Positions 11,901 to 23,106 of a stretch of DNA of 64,000 nt are shown piece by piece. The notes beneath the pieces are model-generated. The model was not told the DNA's origin and searched no databases. It saw only the letters and a list, made by a program, of their open reading frames with translations. Made by a program: the position numbers and the translations under genes. The stretch is taken from NCBI GenBank assembly GCA_914767885.1, contig CAJZBQ010000013.1, positions 124,001-188,000 of the forward strand, read 5' to 3'. The DNA comes from Blepharisma stoltei. Lineage: Eukaryota > Ciliophora > Heterotrichea > Heterotrichida > Blepharismidae. The stretch's first letter is position 1. Each line of letters starts with the position of its first letter.

Positions 11901-14900
11901 GCTTTTTTGTGCCTTCAATGCCATAGTCTGCAAGCTCTTCAACATCTTCCAGTGAAAACCCTTTTATGCTGTCAAAAATCTCTCTAAATTCTCTATAAGT
12001 AATATATTCTGAATCAGGCTGCCTTTCTAATGCTTTTTTTCTAAATTCTGAGGATATCTCAGTAAATCTTAATAATAACCCTCTAGCTAGCTTAGCAGCT
12101 GCAGATCTCCAATGCGAAATATCTTGCCCTGACTTAATATTGCTATATGACAAAATTGAGTCAATAAATTCCATATAATCTATTTTCCCATCATGGTTTT
12201 TATCAAAAGCCTCACCCAACGACATGATTTCTTCATTATTTAGCCTAAAGTCTAGCAGCCCTAAAATTTGGCCAAGCTCATTGGTATTTATAGACCCATC
12301 CCCATTGGCGTCAAAAAGTGTGAAAGCTCTTTTAATTGACATTTGTGAGCCTCTCAGTGTCAGACTGATTTTTTCTAGGGCTTTATCGACAGTATCCTGT
12401 ACCTTTAACGTAGCAATTGACCTCATATTGCTGTCCATAAGCCCAGGGACATCTCTGAAAACTTCAGCAGTAAAATCTTTATAATCAATAGTCGGGCCTT
12501 GCATTAATAAATTAGAAAGGACATTTTCTGGGATAGTTGGGACAGAAAAACGTAAGGTGTTAATAAAATCGTGGATATCAATTACACGGTCTGAGCCTTG
12601 TTTTGGCTGCAAATTCCAAGAATTGAATATTTCTAAAACTGTGCTATTAAATGGCCTCTGCATGCTGCATTTTTCAATAATTTCTCTGATTTCCCACTTC
12701 CATGAGTCTCTTGGCTTTAGTGCTTTTTCACTAATTTGTCTTAATTTGGTCAAAAACTGCGAAAAATGCAAATTGTGGGCATCCATAACCAATTTTACTA
12801 CAAGGTCAGCAATCCCAGAGGCTCCAGGAATATTATAATATTTTTCTAACAAACTTCTGACCTCAACTGGCCCTACCATCCCTTCAGAATTCGCCACCTC
12901 CTGCAAGCACTCTTTTAATAATTTTTCATCCAGCAATAAACAGTCAGAAATAAATTTATTCAAAAATTCTTTATCAGGCAGCACAGTCGGGTTAAATTTA
13001 AAGGAATTTGGCAAGCGGTTTATGTGCTTTAAAAAATGAGTCCTAAATATCCCTGGCGTTTTATTAGAAGGCATTGCTAAGAAAATTCCTGCTTTATGTA
13101 TCAATTCTTCATTAGAGCTTGGGCTTAAACTTTTTGCTTTATCAATAAATTCTTGAATAGAAATACACTCAATAATTGTCCCTTGGTCGACAAAAAATAC
13201 GTCTAAAGGATAACGTAAATGAATAAGCCTGCATTTAAGCTCAGTCAATAATAAATCTACCTCGTCAATCTGCTGGGCAATTGAGCCAGAATATACTTCT
13301 TTAATAAATAGCCCAATTTTAAGCAAGTTTTCGTCATCAGTAAATAAAGAAAAAGAGGACTTCAAAATATCATTATCAATAGATGTGTGATATAGATTAA
13401 TATGGCGGAGAAGAATAATCGACCTCTTGATGAAATTTCTTCGACGATTCAGGGAATGCCCAGGTGGAGAAGCCAAGTTGAGAAAAGGTACGGTATATTT
13501 AATGTATACAGACAGAGGTTTTCTTCGTGCCACAAGGCATGATAGCTGGGATGTGGGGTTTTTCCTTCTTACATAGGATTTGAAATGGCACAGTTAGCCA
13601 TTGTTCCCATGATTAGGCATGATCCCTACATTGAATTAGGGACTCTAAAGACAATGCCTAGCGCAAGACTGAGAGTTGCGCCCTGATCCTGCGAACCAAG
13701 AAACCAGAAGTCTTGGAATCAAGTCAGGTTGGTGGAGACTGAATCGAGGCAGTCGGCGTCAGTTGGGCTCCTTCAGTGAGTGATGAGCTTGCAGAGGTGA
13801 AAATCCTCTGCCGATTCTAAACAAAGAGCTAACTTAATTTAATTTTTGTTATCAATAGAAATTTGGCAAATTTTAAAACATCTTGCGAACTGCTCAAAGG
13901 TAAGTTTCCCAGTAGATTTATCGTCCATCTCTATTATTGTGTACTGCAGCCTTAATCCATGCTTAGGAAATATACACGCCCGCAAAGAATTTATGATATC
14001 AGTCGGCTTAGAAATGCTTAAAATTTTTTGTGCTAAAATATCTTCATTAAAAAGACCTAAAAATTTTTTTATTTCTATTTTTGTCAGGCCATTTGGGTCA
14101 AGCTCATCTAGCATCCCTTCAGCTTGTCCTTCAGTGATGTCACCTAAGCTTAATATGAACTGTTTTAAGGTATTTCTAAAAATCATCCCAGTAGCTTTTA
14201 TTTCACGTTCTTTTATATTGTCAATGATATTTAAATTTTGCTCACGTATTTTTTTCGAAATAATGCTAAATCCAGGGTGCTTATAAGTTTTTGTTAAAAG
14301 AATTGGGCTTGTTCTAAGCTGAACATCAAGGTTGTCTACAAGTATTTCAAATTGTGGATAAATAATGCCTTGCAAAGCTCCATACTGAGACAGAGCGCTA
14401 TAAAATTCATTTGTGCTGACATTTCCTGTTTTAAACTGTTTTCTTGACGGTAAAAATCCTATTTGTTTGACTATTTCAGGAAATCCTTGGTCAAAAAGTA
14501 TAGCTTTTACAATTAAATAATGAAGCTCCCTTTTTAAGCTCTCATTTAGCCTCATCTGCTGCATAATTGCTTCTAGCTGGGTATTTATATGTGCTTTATA
14601 TTCCAGCATACTTTTTTTTCTATATGATTTAAATAATTCACCCAAAGAATTTTTAATATTTTCTGGGACTGGCCAATCGTGCTGCTCAGCTGGGACATTT
14701 AAATTCATCCTTTGTAGGGCCCAAGTGTGTAGAGTCCCTGATACAAGTTTGCTTGAGCTAGCTCCTAAATGCATGGTTAAAAGCCATTCTCTGTTATTAT
14801 GCCTTACAGCTCGTAATTTATAACAATGCTTGTCTTTGGTGCTCATAACACCTACACAGCTTAAGACTTGGTTTGTTTTGGTAAATTGATCTTGCATTTG

Positions 14901-17900
14901 TCTGTATTTTCCAGGCTTATTTGCGTATACAGGAAGATTGTGAGGCTCTGTCAGCTTATAAGGGACGCCAGTAGGGCTTCAAAATTTGATAAATTGGTCA
15001 CTTCCGGCTGTTACGATTAGCTGAGAAATCGGCAAGTAATCAATGTCTACTACAGACCCGTCGTGGGCAGGTACTTTTTTATAAGGTTTTACAGTCCAAG
15101 GCGGGTTTATTTGGAATTTGTCAAATAAATCTTTTTTAAGGTTCCATAACAGCAGCTCACAAGGTGGCAATGCACATGTAGGCACCTGGGCGAGTTGAGG
15201 CTTAAGCGCTCTTCTTTCAGCAGAAATAATTGCATTAGGTGCTTGTATATATTTCATTATTGGTGGGAAGCCGTTCCAATGTCCTACAAGTTTCGCAAGA
15301 ATTTTCCCACTGATGTGTTTCAAAAAAATTACTGATGTCATGGGCTCTCTTGTAGAATATGCCAGAATATTAAAATCGTCTAAGAATGCGAAATCTTCTA
15401 TTATGGCTGCTTGTTCCTGGGCTGTTGGAGTAACTAATATAACTCCAGGTCTTTTTGCAGCGGCCACTAAGTTTATATACTCTTCTTTTTCAAAAATATC
15501 TAAATAGTCCACATTTCCGAAATTATCATAAGAGAGGTCCCTTTCTATTACGATATCAAGCTCCCTGGCGGTTATACCTACAGGTAAGGACAGCAATAAA
15601 GTAGAAAACTCGTGCTTTGGCAAGCTCCCTTGGCCTGACAGGTCTAATTCTTTACAAAGCTTGTATAAGTCAATTCCCAGTTCAAGTGACTTGTGGAGGA
15701 TGTATTTAAGTGAGTCTTTTGGGAATTCAGAACTTCTTAAGGTATTGAGAGCAGACATAGGACCTATTTTGTTTCTTGATAAAAAAGTCATGAATTCTTG
15801 ATAGTTTATGGAGCCGTTATTATCACGGTCTGCGATTTGGATAAGAACTTCTATATCTTTATCAGACACAAAAGGGCTGAGCATGGTAGGGAATTAATTA
15901 AGAGTATTAAGGTCTTCTAGATTTGATTGAGGGTGCTATGGGTAAAGGCCAGTCCAAAACCTCCTATCGGCTATCTTGAGGAAGAATTACACCCAGGAAA
16001 AAAAAAACTACAGCCCTCTGAGCCGCAGGAAAAGAACCCTTGACCCAAAAACCATCCGATTACTAATACTTGGGCTTGAATGGTCATCAGCAGACTCCCA
16101 AAGCCATCCACCCCATACTGACTCCCCCCCCTCGAAGTTCGACCAAGATATAGGGAAAATTACTATTTTTTTTGGAAAATTAACCCCCCTCAAAGTTCGA
16201 CCATGACCTATATAAATTTACTAGGAAAATAAGCAATTTTTCAAAAATTTTAAACTATGTGGGGTGAGTTTGCGATTTTTGTATTCAAGTTCTAAAAAGC
16301 GTTACAAAACCATCTTGCATTATTTTTTCTAACCCTTACACCCTCTCAACCATACAGAAGAATATGATAAATATTTGTTTTTTTAACTATTAACTACTAA
16401 ATTATATAAAAAAAATTCTATATAATTTTTTTTAAAAAAAATTTTTTCTTAACCCCCCTCGAAGTTCGACCAAAAAAATCTTGGTCGAACTTCGAGGGGG
16501 GGGGAGTGAGCTAAACACCGTGCTTACTCCCCCCCCCCTCCGTGAGCGAACAAAACCATTAGAAAAATCCCTATTTTTTGGTCAAAAACCCACCCTCCGT
16601 GAGCGAACAAAAAATTTTTTTACATATAATTTTATATATAGTTTTATTATATCTATATTTAATACAAATAAAGAGGATAATATTGAAAAATAATTATTAA
16701 GTTTGTTTGATATATTATTCAAAGGGTTAAAAAAAAAGAATACCATAAGTGAAAAGGTTGAATTTAACAATTTTAAATTTAAGACAAAAAAATGAATAGA
16801 AGAAATCGATTAGATAATTAACTTCTTCATATTAACTTGATGGCTGAAAATCTTTGGATGATTAACGCCATAAGAACCCGTCAACTCAAATGATTTTCTG
16901 ACAAGTTGAGGGCTTACAGCATCTCACGCCTTTGAAGCAATGTTTATCAGTTGCTGGCGATCAAGAGCTTTGAGGTTTCCAGTTCTTTTCGATCTTCTTT
17001 CAATCTGCTCTGTTTGGAATTTGATTCTGAAATCTGTTGTTTTTGATTTGAAATTTGCAATTACCAGTGCGTCAAGTGGTTGCAAATACTTTGTGCACCC
17101 TCCAGGGATCACAATTTTGGTTGCATCTAAATCTGAAATTGCATTAGAAATCATGATAGTTTTATGACTTCCAGCCTGATCATAAATCAGCAGTTGGTTT
17201 TCTCGTCTCAATATTGTTCTGAGGTAGTCATTAAGAATCTGGTCAGAAATGTAGCCAGATTTATTTGATTTTATGATGACATTTTCTGGAATATTCAGTC
17301 TTTCTCTTACAAGGTTCGGGATCTGGCCATTTTTCTCTTGAAAAATGAGCAAAGCAGGCATTTTTTTTTCTCCATCAGCTCTAATCATAAGCATAACAGT
17401 GATAAAATGGTTCATTTTAGCTGATTGAACGCCTAGAATTCGTTGAGTTTCCTTGAAATCATAAGTGAACTTGCTTTTTACATCTCAATCAAATCTCGTT
17501 TCATCGAAATTGTAAATGTTAGATGGAACGAATTGAGGAAGCAATGACGCTAAATCATCTAGGTATTGCCTGACAAGTTCTGCCTCTTTTTCGATTGGCT
17601 TAATGCTTGAGGCATTGATTTTTCTGAAAGATAAATTATTTCTGGTCCTAAATCCTTGCCACCATTTATCTCCACAGCCGAATCGCGCCAATCCCATTTC
17701 TGCCGCCAAACTTTTTGCTTTCTCCTCAATCGTTGATCTGAGAACCTGAATACCTTGCTCACGGATTGCAGTAAACCAATGAACTAGTTCTTTCTCTAGC
17801 TCTGGAAATTGAGTGAAGCTTTCTAATTTTAATTTTTTTATCAGATTTTACTGATTTCTTCAACTCATCAAGCTTATTCACCCATTCGGAAATCGAGCTA

Positions 17901-20900
17901 AAGGAGTTGACATGAAACTTTGCAGCAACATCTCTCATGCTCATCTCATTTTGGTGTTGAATGTAAAATTCAGCAATTTCAACTTTCTGCCAAATTTCAA
18001 TGTACTTTCTTTTCCCTTTGTACATTTTTATTATGATTTATAGAGAATTTGCTTATTATATTAAATAAGAAAATATATAAAATATTTTAACTGAATGCAT
18101 ATATTTATTACTAATAGGTTTATTGATTATTAAATTATTGAAAAATTAAGCTGTGTTTTTACCTTTAATCAAATGGTATTCTTTTTTTTTTGGGAAATTC
18201 CCTTACTCTCCCCCCATAATATTTTTAAAATAATTTTCAACTTATAAAAAAAATATTATTTTACAATTAAAAATTTTATATATAATTTTTTTTAAAAAAT
18301 AAAAATTAACCCCCCTCCGTGAGCGAACAAAAATTTTTTGTTCGCTCACGGAGGGGGGGGGGAGTTAGGACTAGAATCAAAGGGCCTGAGCCTTGGTTTC
18401 GGCTATAAAGCCATTTGGCACCCAAAGTGGTGCATCATCAGTAAGGACATATTTTTTCGCCGCCATCATATTAATTATGCATGGTAGATAAGGCTCGGAA
18501 AAACTCTGAGCGGGTTATAACACCACTATTATCAGAGTCAAATACAGAAAACAGCTGCTGTGCAGAGTATCCTTTGTTTTCTAATGCTTTAAACAGCTTA
18601 TAAAGCGTTTCTTTTACTTTTTCATTATCATTAGCATGAGTCACCCACTCAGGGATTATAATTTGTGCCTTCCCTTGCTCTTCAGTATCTTCTACAGTCT
18701 GTTTTCTATAGTACAAAGCTCCCCAAAATTCATCAATAGACACAGACCCAGTCGAATTTACGTCCATAGCCCTGAAAAGTCCTTTTATTTGTCCTTCTGT
18801 CATAGGCAGATTTAAGTCTAATATTGCGCTCTTAAGTTCCTCATAAGAAATCACGCCATCCCCATTTCGGTCTAAAAGCTTAAAAACGCGGTCTTCATGG
18901 ATGCCAATTTTCCCACATTCTTTTATTACATATACAAGCTGGTCTAAGGCGTCTAAAATTGGCTTAGGGATTTGCAGCTCACTGATGGTGACCCTGATTC
19001 TTCATAAGAGGTTAAAAGAGACTGGGTCGTAGCAGTAGACAAAGCCATTAGCACAGGTCGCGTTTATGAGGATTCTTTTTTGGGCAGATAAAGATATTAG
19101 GTTAGGGAAAAGGTCTCTGTGGCGGTAATTATAAGCTTTTTCTACATAGTCGTGGCTGGCTGATTTACTAAGGACACTTATTCGTTGGATAGGAACACTT
19201 GTGCTTTGGATAAGCTCCCACACGTCAATAACCCACTGTTTATTTAAGGTATAAAGTCTATTTGAAGACTCGTCACAAGCAGCTCCAAGTAATGGGACAT
19301 TTTGAAGAGGCGCCCGAGTGCCTAAATGAAGAGAAGACAGTGAAGACCCTGAGGAGAGATCAAATTGGGCTAAGCAGCCTTGGTGGTCTAAATAGCCAGC
19401 ACGGCCAAGCAGTCCTGACCCTCATAAAGACCTGGGAAGAGGGTTATTAATGGCTTGTTCCCATTCTTGATCCCAAACATAAACATGCTTGATCACACCT
19501 CGCTTTTCGAATTGCTTTTGAATAGACCTTGCCAGCTTAATAGATTCTCCATGGGCGACGGCGCTAGTAAGCTAAGTTAAGTGTTATAATTTCATAAACG
19601 GATAGACCACTAGCCTGCCTATCTCGAGTAAAACCCAAGGATTATCTTCTAGGTTAGAGCCATCTCTTGAGGAAGCCCCATTAGTCCCGATAAGTTAAAG
19701 ACTAAGTGGGAGGCAAAACCTGTCTAGTCCATCTGGCAGGGACAGGGAAACCAAACAGGGAGAGAAAAAAAACTGATCTCCTCATCATCCCAAACCTAAG
19801 GCCTACTTCGAAAAGTGACAGAAGCACATATTCAGCTTCACCAGGACGGATCCTACTCCATAAGGTTTTTATCTCGGAGTCCATCTTCCTCGACGTCAAC
19901 ATTTATTTCTTCCAGCGCTGGTAAGGATTGGCATCAAAAACTCATTTTTTACCATTTCTTGGAGTTCTTTGCTTTGAGCTTTAAGGACAATTTGGCTTTC
20001 CTGTGGCTTAGGGACCAGTTTTGAAGCTTTTTCTTGAAGAGTCGGCTTAGGTTTGGCAGGGGAAACGCCTCTGGTCCCGCGGAATGAGCCTTTTCCTGAG
20101 CTTCGATAAGACTGCCCTTTATTGCTAGCTGTAGTTTTAGCTAAAATAGACCCCATGAGGGATTTTTTTTTCTTTTCCTCTTCTTCTTTTTTAAGCTTGG
20201 CCTCATAGAGCTCTTTTTCTTTTTTCTTCTGTTCTTCTAGCTTCTTTTTTCATGGGTCTCTTTCAGCTTCAAGCTTGTCCATTATTTTTTTCCTTTCTTC
20301 ATCTTCTATTCTTTTTTGCTGCTTTTCAATTTCTTCTCGAAGGGTTGGCTTTACTTCGGGGATTGGCTCTTTTGGAGATGTTTTTGGGGCTTCTGATGGT
20401 TTTTGGGATTCTGGAGGCTTAGTTGGGTCAAATTTTTTTTCTTCAGGTTTCCTACCAAATTCTTCAGGTTTTCTACCAAACTCTTCAGGCTTTCTACCAA
20501 ATTCTTCAGGTTTTCTGCCAAACTCTTCAGGCTTCCTGCCAAGCTCTTCAGGCTTTCTACTGAATTCATCAGGCTTTCTACCAAATTCTTCAGGTTTTCT
20601 ACCAAATTCTTCAGGCTTTCTACTGAATTCATCAGGTTTTCTTCCAAATTCTTCAGGTTTTCTTCCAAACTCTTCAGGCCTCTTTGTTTCTTCAACTTTT
20701 TTTCCAATTTCTTCTGTTTTCTGTGACTCTCCTATAATATTCTTCAACGAAAAAGGTGACTGTTTAGCTGCCTCTTCAGTCTTAATTTCTTCCAAAATCC
20801 TCGCACTCAATGAATCCCTATCAAATTTAATCTCCTTTTCTTTCTTCATTTTTTCTTCTTCCTGTTCTTTCCTCTTCAGCATTTCAGCTGGCGTTTCTTT

Positions 20901-22372
20901 TTTCTTAAAAAATACATTACTGAATTCTTCAAAAGTAATATTTCCATCATGAGACTCATCAATATGGTTAAAAACCTGTCTAATATAAAATTGTGAGTAA
21001 TTTGGGGTATATTGTTTTCCCTTGACTTATTTTTTTAGCATTTTATAAAGTTTTTTGATATAATTTAATAGAAAAATGATAAATTTTTTTCATCACGGTA
21101 TAAAAAGCGTCAAAAGTGATTTTTCCGCTTTGTTTGACGTCAAAAAGCTTGAAAACTGAGTCTATTGTGATGTTGGATTCGTTTATAGCTTTTTGGATAC
21201 CTTGGAGGATTTCAGTGAGGGCGAGCTCTTTTTCTTGCTCTGATACTGTTACAGAAGCCAGGACATCTTTTTTTGTGGGGGCTGAGTCTCGGACTACTCT
21301 GGAAAGGGTGCGAAAAGTGATTTTTCCGTTTTTTCCTTCGTCTAAGATATCAAATGCAGCATCTATTCTCTTTGGTTTATAAAAAATCAATATTATTATA
21401 TTATTTTCTTTTAAAATAAGCCTATTTTCTATAGTTTTAATACCAAAGTTAGCTGGATAGGCATAATTCTTGTTGGGTAAGATTTAATCCATACTCAACC
21501 ATCAGCAGTTCTACCTCAGGCTTCTCAATAAACCCACTGCCATCCTTATCTATCTCTTGAAAAGTCTGCAGCAGCGTTTTGTCACTTGAGCTAATTTTTT
21601 GTGCTATTCCTTGTATAATTATTTTTGGGTCAATTTGCTTGATTTCGCTTTCTTTTTGCCCTGGTTTCCTTTTATTTTTATTCATTCTTTGTTCTTTAAC
21701 CTTTCTAAAAATCCTTTGTATTTTCACAATTGCGTCAGACTGGGATAGCTTTTGAGGGATCACATATGGCTGCTTTAGATAAAGTTTCCTGAAAGCGGCG
21801 CCTACAGCTTTATAGTAGAATACTCTGTCTCTGGCTTGGTCATAAACATTAAGAATTTCTACTAGGGTCCTGACTTGGTCAAAAAGTAGTCTGAAGCCTA
21901 AGTTTTTTAATGATCTGCTGAAGGCCATAAAGGTGATATACACTGTAATGTATCAGTTTTTTAGTATTTATAATAAAAACTAAATGCTATATTTATATAT
22001 AAATAGTAATTAAAACTTAAAATAATTAGATTAGAGACAATATAAAAAAGAATACCCTAGTTTTCCTGTATCTTGGCCTTCACAAGAGCTTATGAATTTC
22101 GTCCTTTTTTCTTTTGCCAGGAACCTTTTGAAATTGTTCAAGATCGTATCAGTTTTCGACAGCTCCTCTATTTCTTTATTCGCCTTTTCCCGGGCTTGTT
22201 CTTGGATTTTTGCAATAGTTGACTGTGCTGAAGGTTTGGCTACTTCTTTTTTGGCAGGAGAAGGAGAATTGCTAAAATCGTCTTCATAAGGCTCTTCTTC
22301 GACTTCGTCTACCTTTTTCAATTCTTCTATGTTTTTCTTATACGAGTCAAGCTGTTTTTGAAATATTGACAT
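8969..22372 (-). CDS. Giant EF-hand / WD-like / pseudokinase protein
   Basis: A 13.4-kb gene from ATG 22372 to TAA 8969 (UGA = Trp at 20250, 19002, 14979, 9089), cut by at least nine inserts whose removal keeps one frame. Order of parts: N-terminal coiled coil; IQ-like helix (DAIVKIQRIFRKVKEQRM); EF hands (EIDKDGSGFIEKPEVELL, DILDEGKNGKITF, LFDVKQSGKITFDAF, HIDESHDGNITFEEF); twelve 7-residue RKPEEFG repeats at about 20435-20690; basic linker; WD-like block at 19560-19000; more EF hands (LLDRNGDGVISYEEL, AMDVNSTGSVSIDEF, VFDSDNSGVITRSEF, IADRDNNGSINYQEF); a second WD-like block (IVTAGSDQFIKFW); further EF hands (LFDANGDGSINTNEL, AFDKNHDGKIDYMEF, EIDADQTGEISTHEF, AIDINSDGSVSYQEL); and a kinase-like C-terminus. 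In the kinase part the catalytic HRD is replaced (FALRNLNLSSF) and no DFG is seen, while LAPE and DVWSFGAIL are kept, so it is probably a pseudokinase. Expected to bind many Ca2+; the role is unknown. It could be two genes if one of my joins is wrong. Confidence 0.7.
9643..9717. other. Short IES (75 bp) in the pseudokinase region
   Basis: Gene-strand edges AAGATA and ATCATA. Joining them gives FFEAYKI|KNPSVISPDF, in frame. The insert reads through stops in the coding frame. Confidence 0.65.
10162..10207. other. Very short IES (about 46 or 40 bp)
   Basis: The frame stops at TAA 10200 just after YYLYI and resumes as EIQHLLDQNGG. A TA-to-TA excision of 46 bp (or 40 bp using TA 10166) restores the kinase-like N-lobe. 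Placement is tentative because the removed piece is shorter than the others. Confidence 0.45.
11462..11869. other. IES of about 400 bp with a family A-like right end
   Basis: The frame upstream ends in CACCCCTCCGTGAATAAACG (gene strand), which is a degraded family A end, and resumes by about 11460 as EVSKTIQQESNIKQ. The best TA pair gives SSNLLPSQL|EVSKTIQQ, in frame; other right edges up to 11530 are also phase-compatible, so the exact edge is open. Confidence 0.5.
13500..13855. other. IES of about 350 bp, edges uncertain
   Basis: The EF-hand frame ends at TAA 13839 (..FKICQISIDNKN) and resumes by about 13490 as TVPFLNLASPPGHS. The intervening DNA is GC-richer and non-coding. Several TA pairs keep the frame (e.g. 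NKN|YIKYTVPF or SID|TVPF), so only an approximate span is given. Confidence 0.55.
16118..16513. mobile_element. Family B MITE (about 396 bp)
   Basis: Left end: a C-run then CTCGAAGTTCGACCAA, with a second direct copy (CCTCAAAGTTCGACCA) at about 16185. Right end: a hairpin of the same word in both directions at 16455-16500 (CTCGAAGTTCGACCAAAA and its inverse), closing in a G-run. The middle is AT-rich and non-coding. The architecture matches families A and C but with a different word. Confidence 0.8.
16527..18367. mobile_element. Pogo-type DNA transposon (about 1.84 kb), source-like copy for family A
   Basis: Bounded by TA on each side. Left end (plus strand): C-run, CTCCGTGAGCGAACAAAA, then about 45 bp later a second direct copy (16590-16610). 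Right end: a hairpin of the same word at 18305-18363 with G-run. It carries one transposase gene on the minus strand. Both ends match the family A MITEs elsewhere in this window, which therefore look like internal-deletion derivatives. Confidence 0.9.
16810..18025 (-). pseudogene. Pogo/Tigger-family transposase with one frameshift
   Basis: ATG 18025 to TAA 16810, UGA = Trp at 17485. The N-terminus is a helix-turn-helix (YKGKRKYIEIWQKVEIAEFY), followed by a CENP-B-type DNA-binding part (ELVHWFTAIREQGIQVLRST.. KWWQGFRTRNNLS) and a DDE_1 catalytic core. The three acidic residues are visible: NFDETRF, IYDQAGSH and LQPLDALV, with 35 residues between the second and third (DD35D). The first ~55 codons and the rest are in different frames. 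The switch lies in an A-run at about 17830-17840, so a one-base indel either inactivates the gene or is an assembly error. Expected role: cut-and-paste transposition of its own element and perhaps of the MITEs that share its ends. It lies inside an IES and so should be absent from the somatic genome. Confidence 0.85.
19570..19923. other. IES (354 bp) before the WD-like block
   Basis: Gene-strand edges are ATCCTTA|CCAGCGC and AGCTTA|CTAGCGCC. Joining at TA gives EFLMPILTSAVAHGESIK, in frame. The insert contains open stretches in other frames, which I treat as chance. Confidence 0.7.
20435..20690 (-). repeat. 21-bp coding tandem repeat (RKPEEFG)
   Basis: Twelve consecutive 7-residue units, mostly RKPEEFG with variants RKPDEFS and RKPEELG, inside the giant EF-hand gene. 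All units keep the frame. The DNA copies are very similar, so the array is young or homogenised; it forms a highly charged spacer. Confidence 0.9.
21012..21081. other. Short IES (70 bp)
   Basis: Excision between TA 21010 and TA 21080 joins FYTVMKKIY to TPNYSQFYIRQVF, in frame, between two EF hands. Confidence 0.65.
21366..21465. other. Short IES (100 bp)
   Basis: Excision between TA 21364 and TA 21464 joins LNLTQQEL to DAAFDILDEGKNGK, giving a regular EF-hand entry helix. Confidence 0.75.
21941..22054. other. Short IES (114 bp)
   Basis: Excision between TA 21939 and TA 22053 joins GQDTGKLGY to ITFMAFSRSLKNLG, completing an EF-hand-like loop. Confidence 0.8.
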
Positions 22373-22453
22373 TTATTAATTCAAAACTTTTAGGCTTATT
22401 TTATAGAGGATTCTTATATATTTTCGAAGAGTTTTAAACAATAAAATACAGTT
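22373..22453. promoter_or_regulatory. 81-bp divergent promoter region
   Basis: The giant EF-hand gene (minus) and the calmodulin-like gene (plus) start only 81 bp apart, so both 5' control regions must lie in this AT-rich stretch. No specific motif is claimed. Confidence 0.5.
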
Positions 22454-23106
22454 ATGGCAACTAAAGGAAATTTACAACGTAGACAAGCTCAGCAGCAAGC
22501 ACATAAAGCGCAGGCCCAGAAGCAGGGATACAAGCTTCCTGATTTTTTGGTATTTTTTATGTAGCTAGATGATTTAAGAGCTGCAGTTGCCTTATATGAA
22601 ACTGAGGACCAGCCTGGAGTAATTCAAATGAATCATGTAAGAGGGATTTTATGAAATTTTGGCTTTTGGCGTATGACCAGCAAGGACTTCGAGAAAGAGC
22701 TGCAAAGCCATGATATTGACCCTAGGAGAACTTATTTAGAATGGAACGAGCTTCTCAATAGGCACCCTATGAGGTAAATAAAAATAAATTTTGTTCCTAT
22801 AATTTATTTTATAAAAATTTACTATAATTTATCTCATAGAGAAATTAATATTTACCCCTTCTCAATATCGTAACAAGGAGATACCACCAAGGTGGCAGAG
22901 AACAAGAAATAAAGGACACTTTTAAAATTTTTGATAAAAGAGAAAAAGGGTACGCAAACGTCTCTGACATCAGGGCAGCTTTGCAAAGTAAATTAGAAGT
23001 TCCAGTGACGGAGCATGAAGTAAACGAGATGTTTGAAATGGCAGGGATTGACCCAAATAACCCAATTATGCTGAATGATTTTATGAATGTGATGAAAAGC
23101 TTTTAA
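22454..23106 (+). CDS. Calmodulin-like EF-hand protein
   Basis: ATG 22454 to TAA 23106. A basic, Gln/Ala-rich N-terminus (RRQAQQQAHKAQAQ) is followed by helices arranged like two degenerate EF-hand pairs (LDDLRAAVALYETEDQPGVI; TFKIFDKREKGYANVSDIRA; MFEMAGIDPNNPIMLNDF). The loops lack most Ca2+-binding acidic residues, so Ca2+ binding is doubtful; the family resembles calmodulin or dynein/myosin light-chain-like proteins. A 15-nt intron (22550-22564) and a 107-bp IES (22777-22883) interrupt it, and TGA codons near 22657 read as Trp (GILWNFGFWRM). Together these make the gene a good illustration of intron versus germline insert. It diverges from the giant EF-hand gene. Confidence 0.8.
22550..22564 (+). 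other. 15-nt spliceosomal intron
   Basis: GTATTTTTTATGTAG, exactly 15 nt, GT..AG. Removal joins KLPDFL to LDDLRAAVALY. Such tiny introns are characteristic of heterotrich ciliates (Stentor, Blepharisma). Confidence 0.9.
22777..22883. other. Short IES (107 bp) in the calmodulin-like gene
   Basis: Excision between TA 22775 and TA 22882 joins NRHPMRY to HQGGREQEIKDTF, in frame. The retained reading would hit TAA at once. Confidence 0.8.

Larger units (their letters stand above)
15889..18477. mobile_element. Composite 2.6-kb IES containing a family B MITE and a Pogo transposon
   Basis: On the gene strand the EF-hand frame stops just after ACCATGCATA and resumes at CCCTACCATGCTG. The only TA pair in the same codon phase (18476 and 15887) gives RALSTMHTMLSPFVSDKDIEVLI, a normal stretch between two EF hands. 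Inside lie a full Pogo element (16527-18367), a family B MITE (16118-16513), and flanking GC-richer DNA at 15889-16117 and 18368-18477 that looks like an older insert. This is transposons nested in an older IES. Confidence 0.7.

Noticed and set aside
18305-18364. Hairpins with long C/G runs as transcription terminators
   Set aside because: They recur as the ends of MITE families and of the Pogo element; eukaryotic context, so no hairpin terminators are expected.
19702-19902. 66-codon frame that looks protein-like (MDSEIKTLWSRIRPGEAEYV..)
   Set aside because: Lies entirely inside an insert whose TA-bounded removal restores the large EF-hand gene; no start context or homologue seen.
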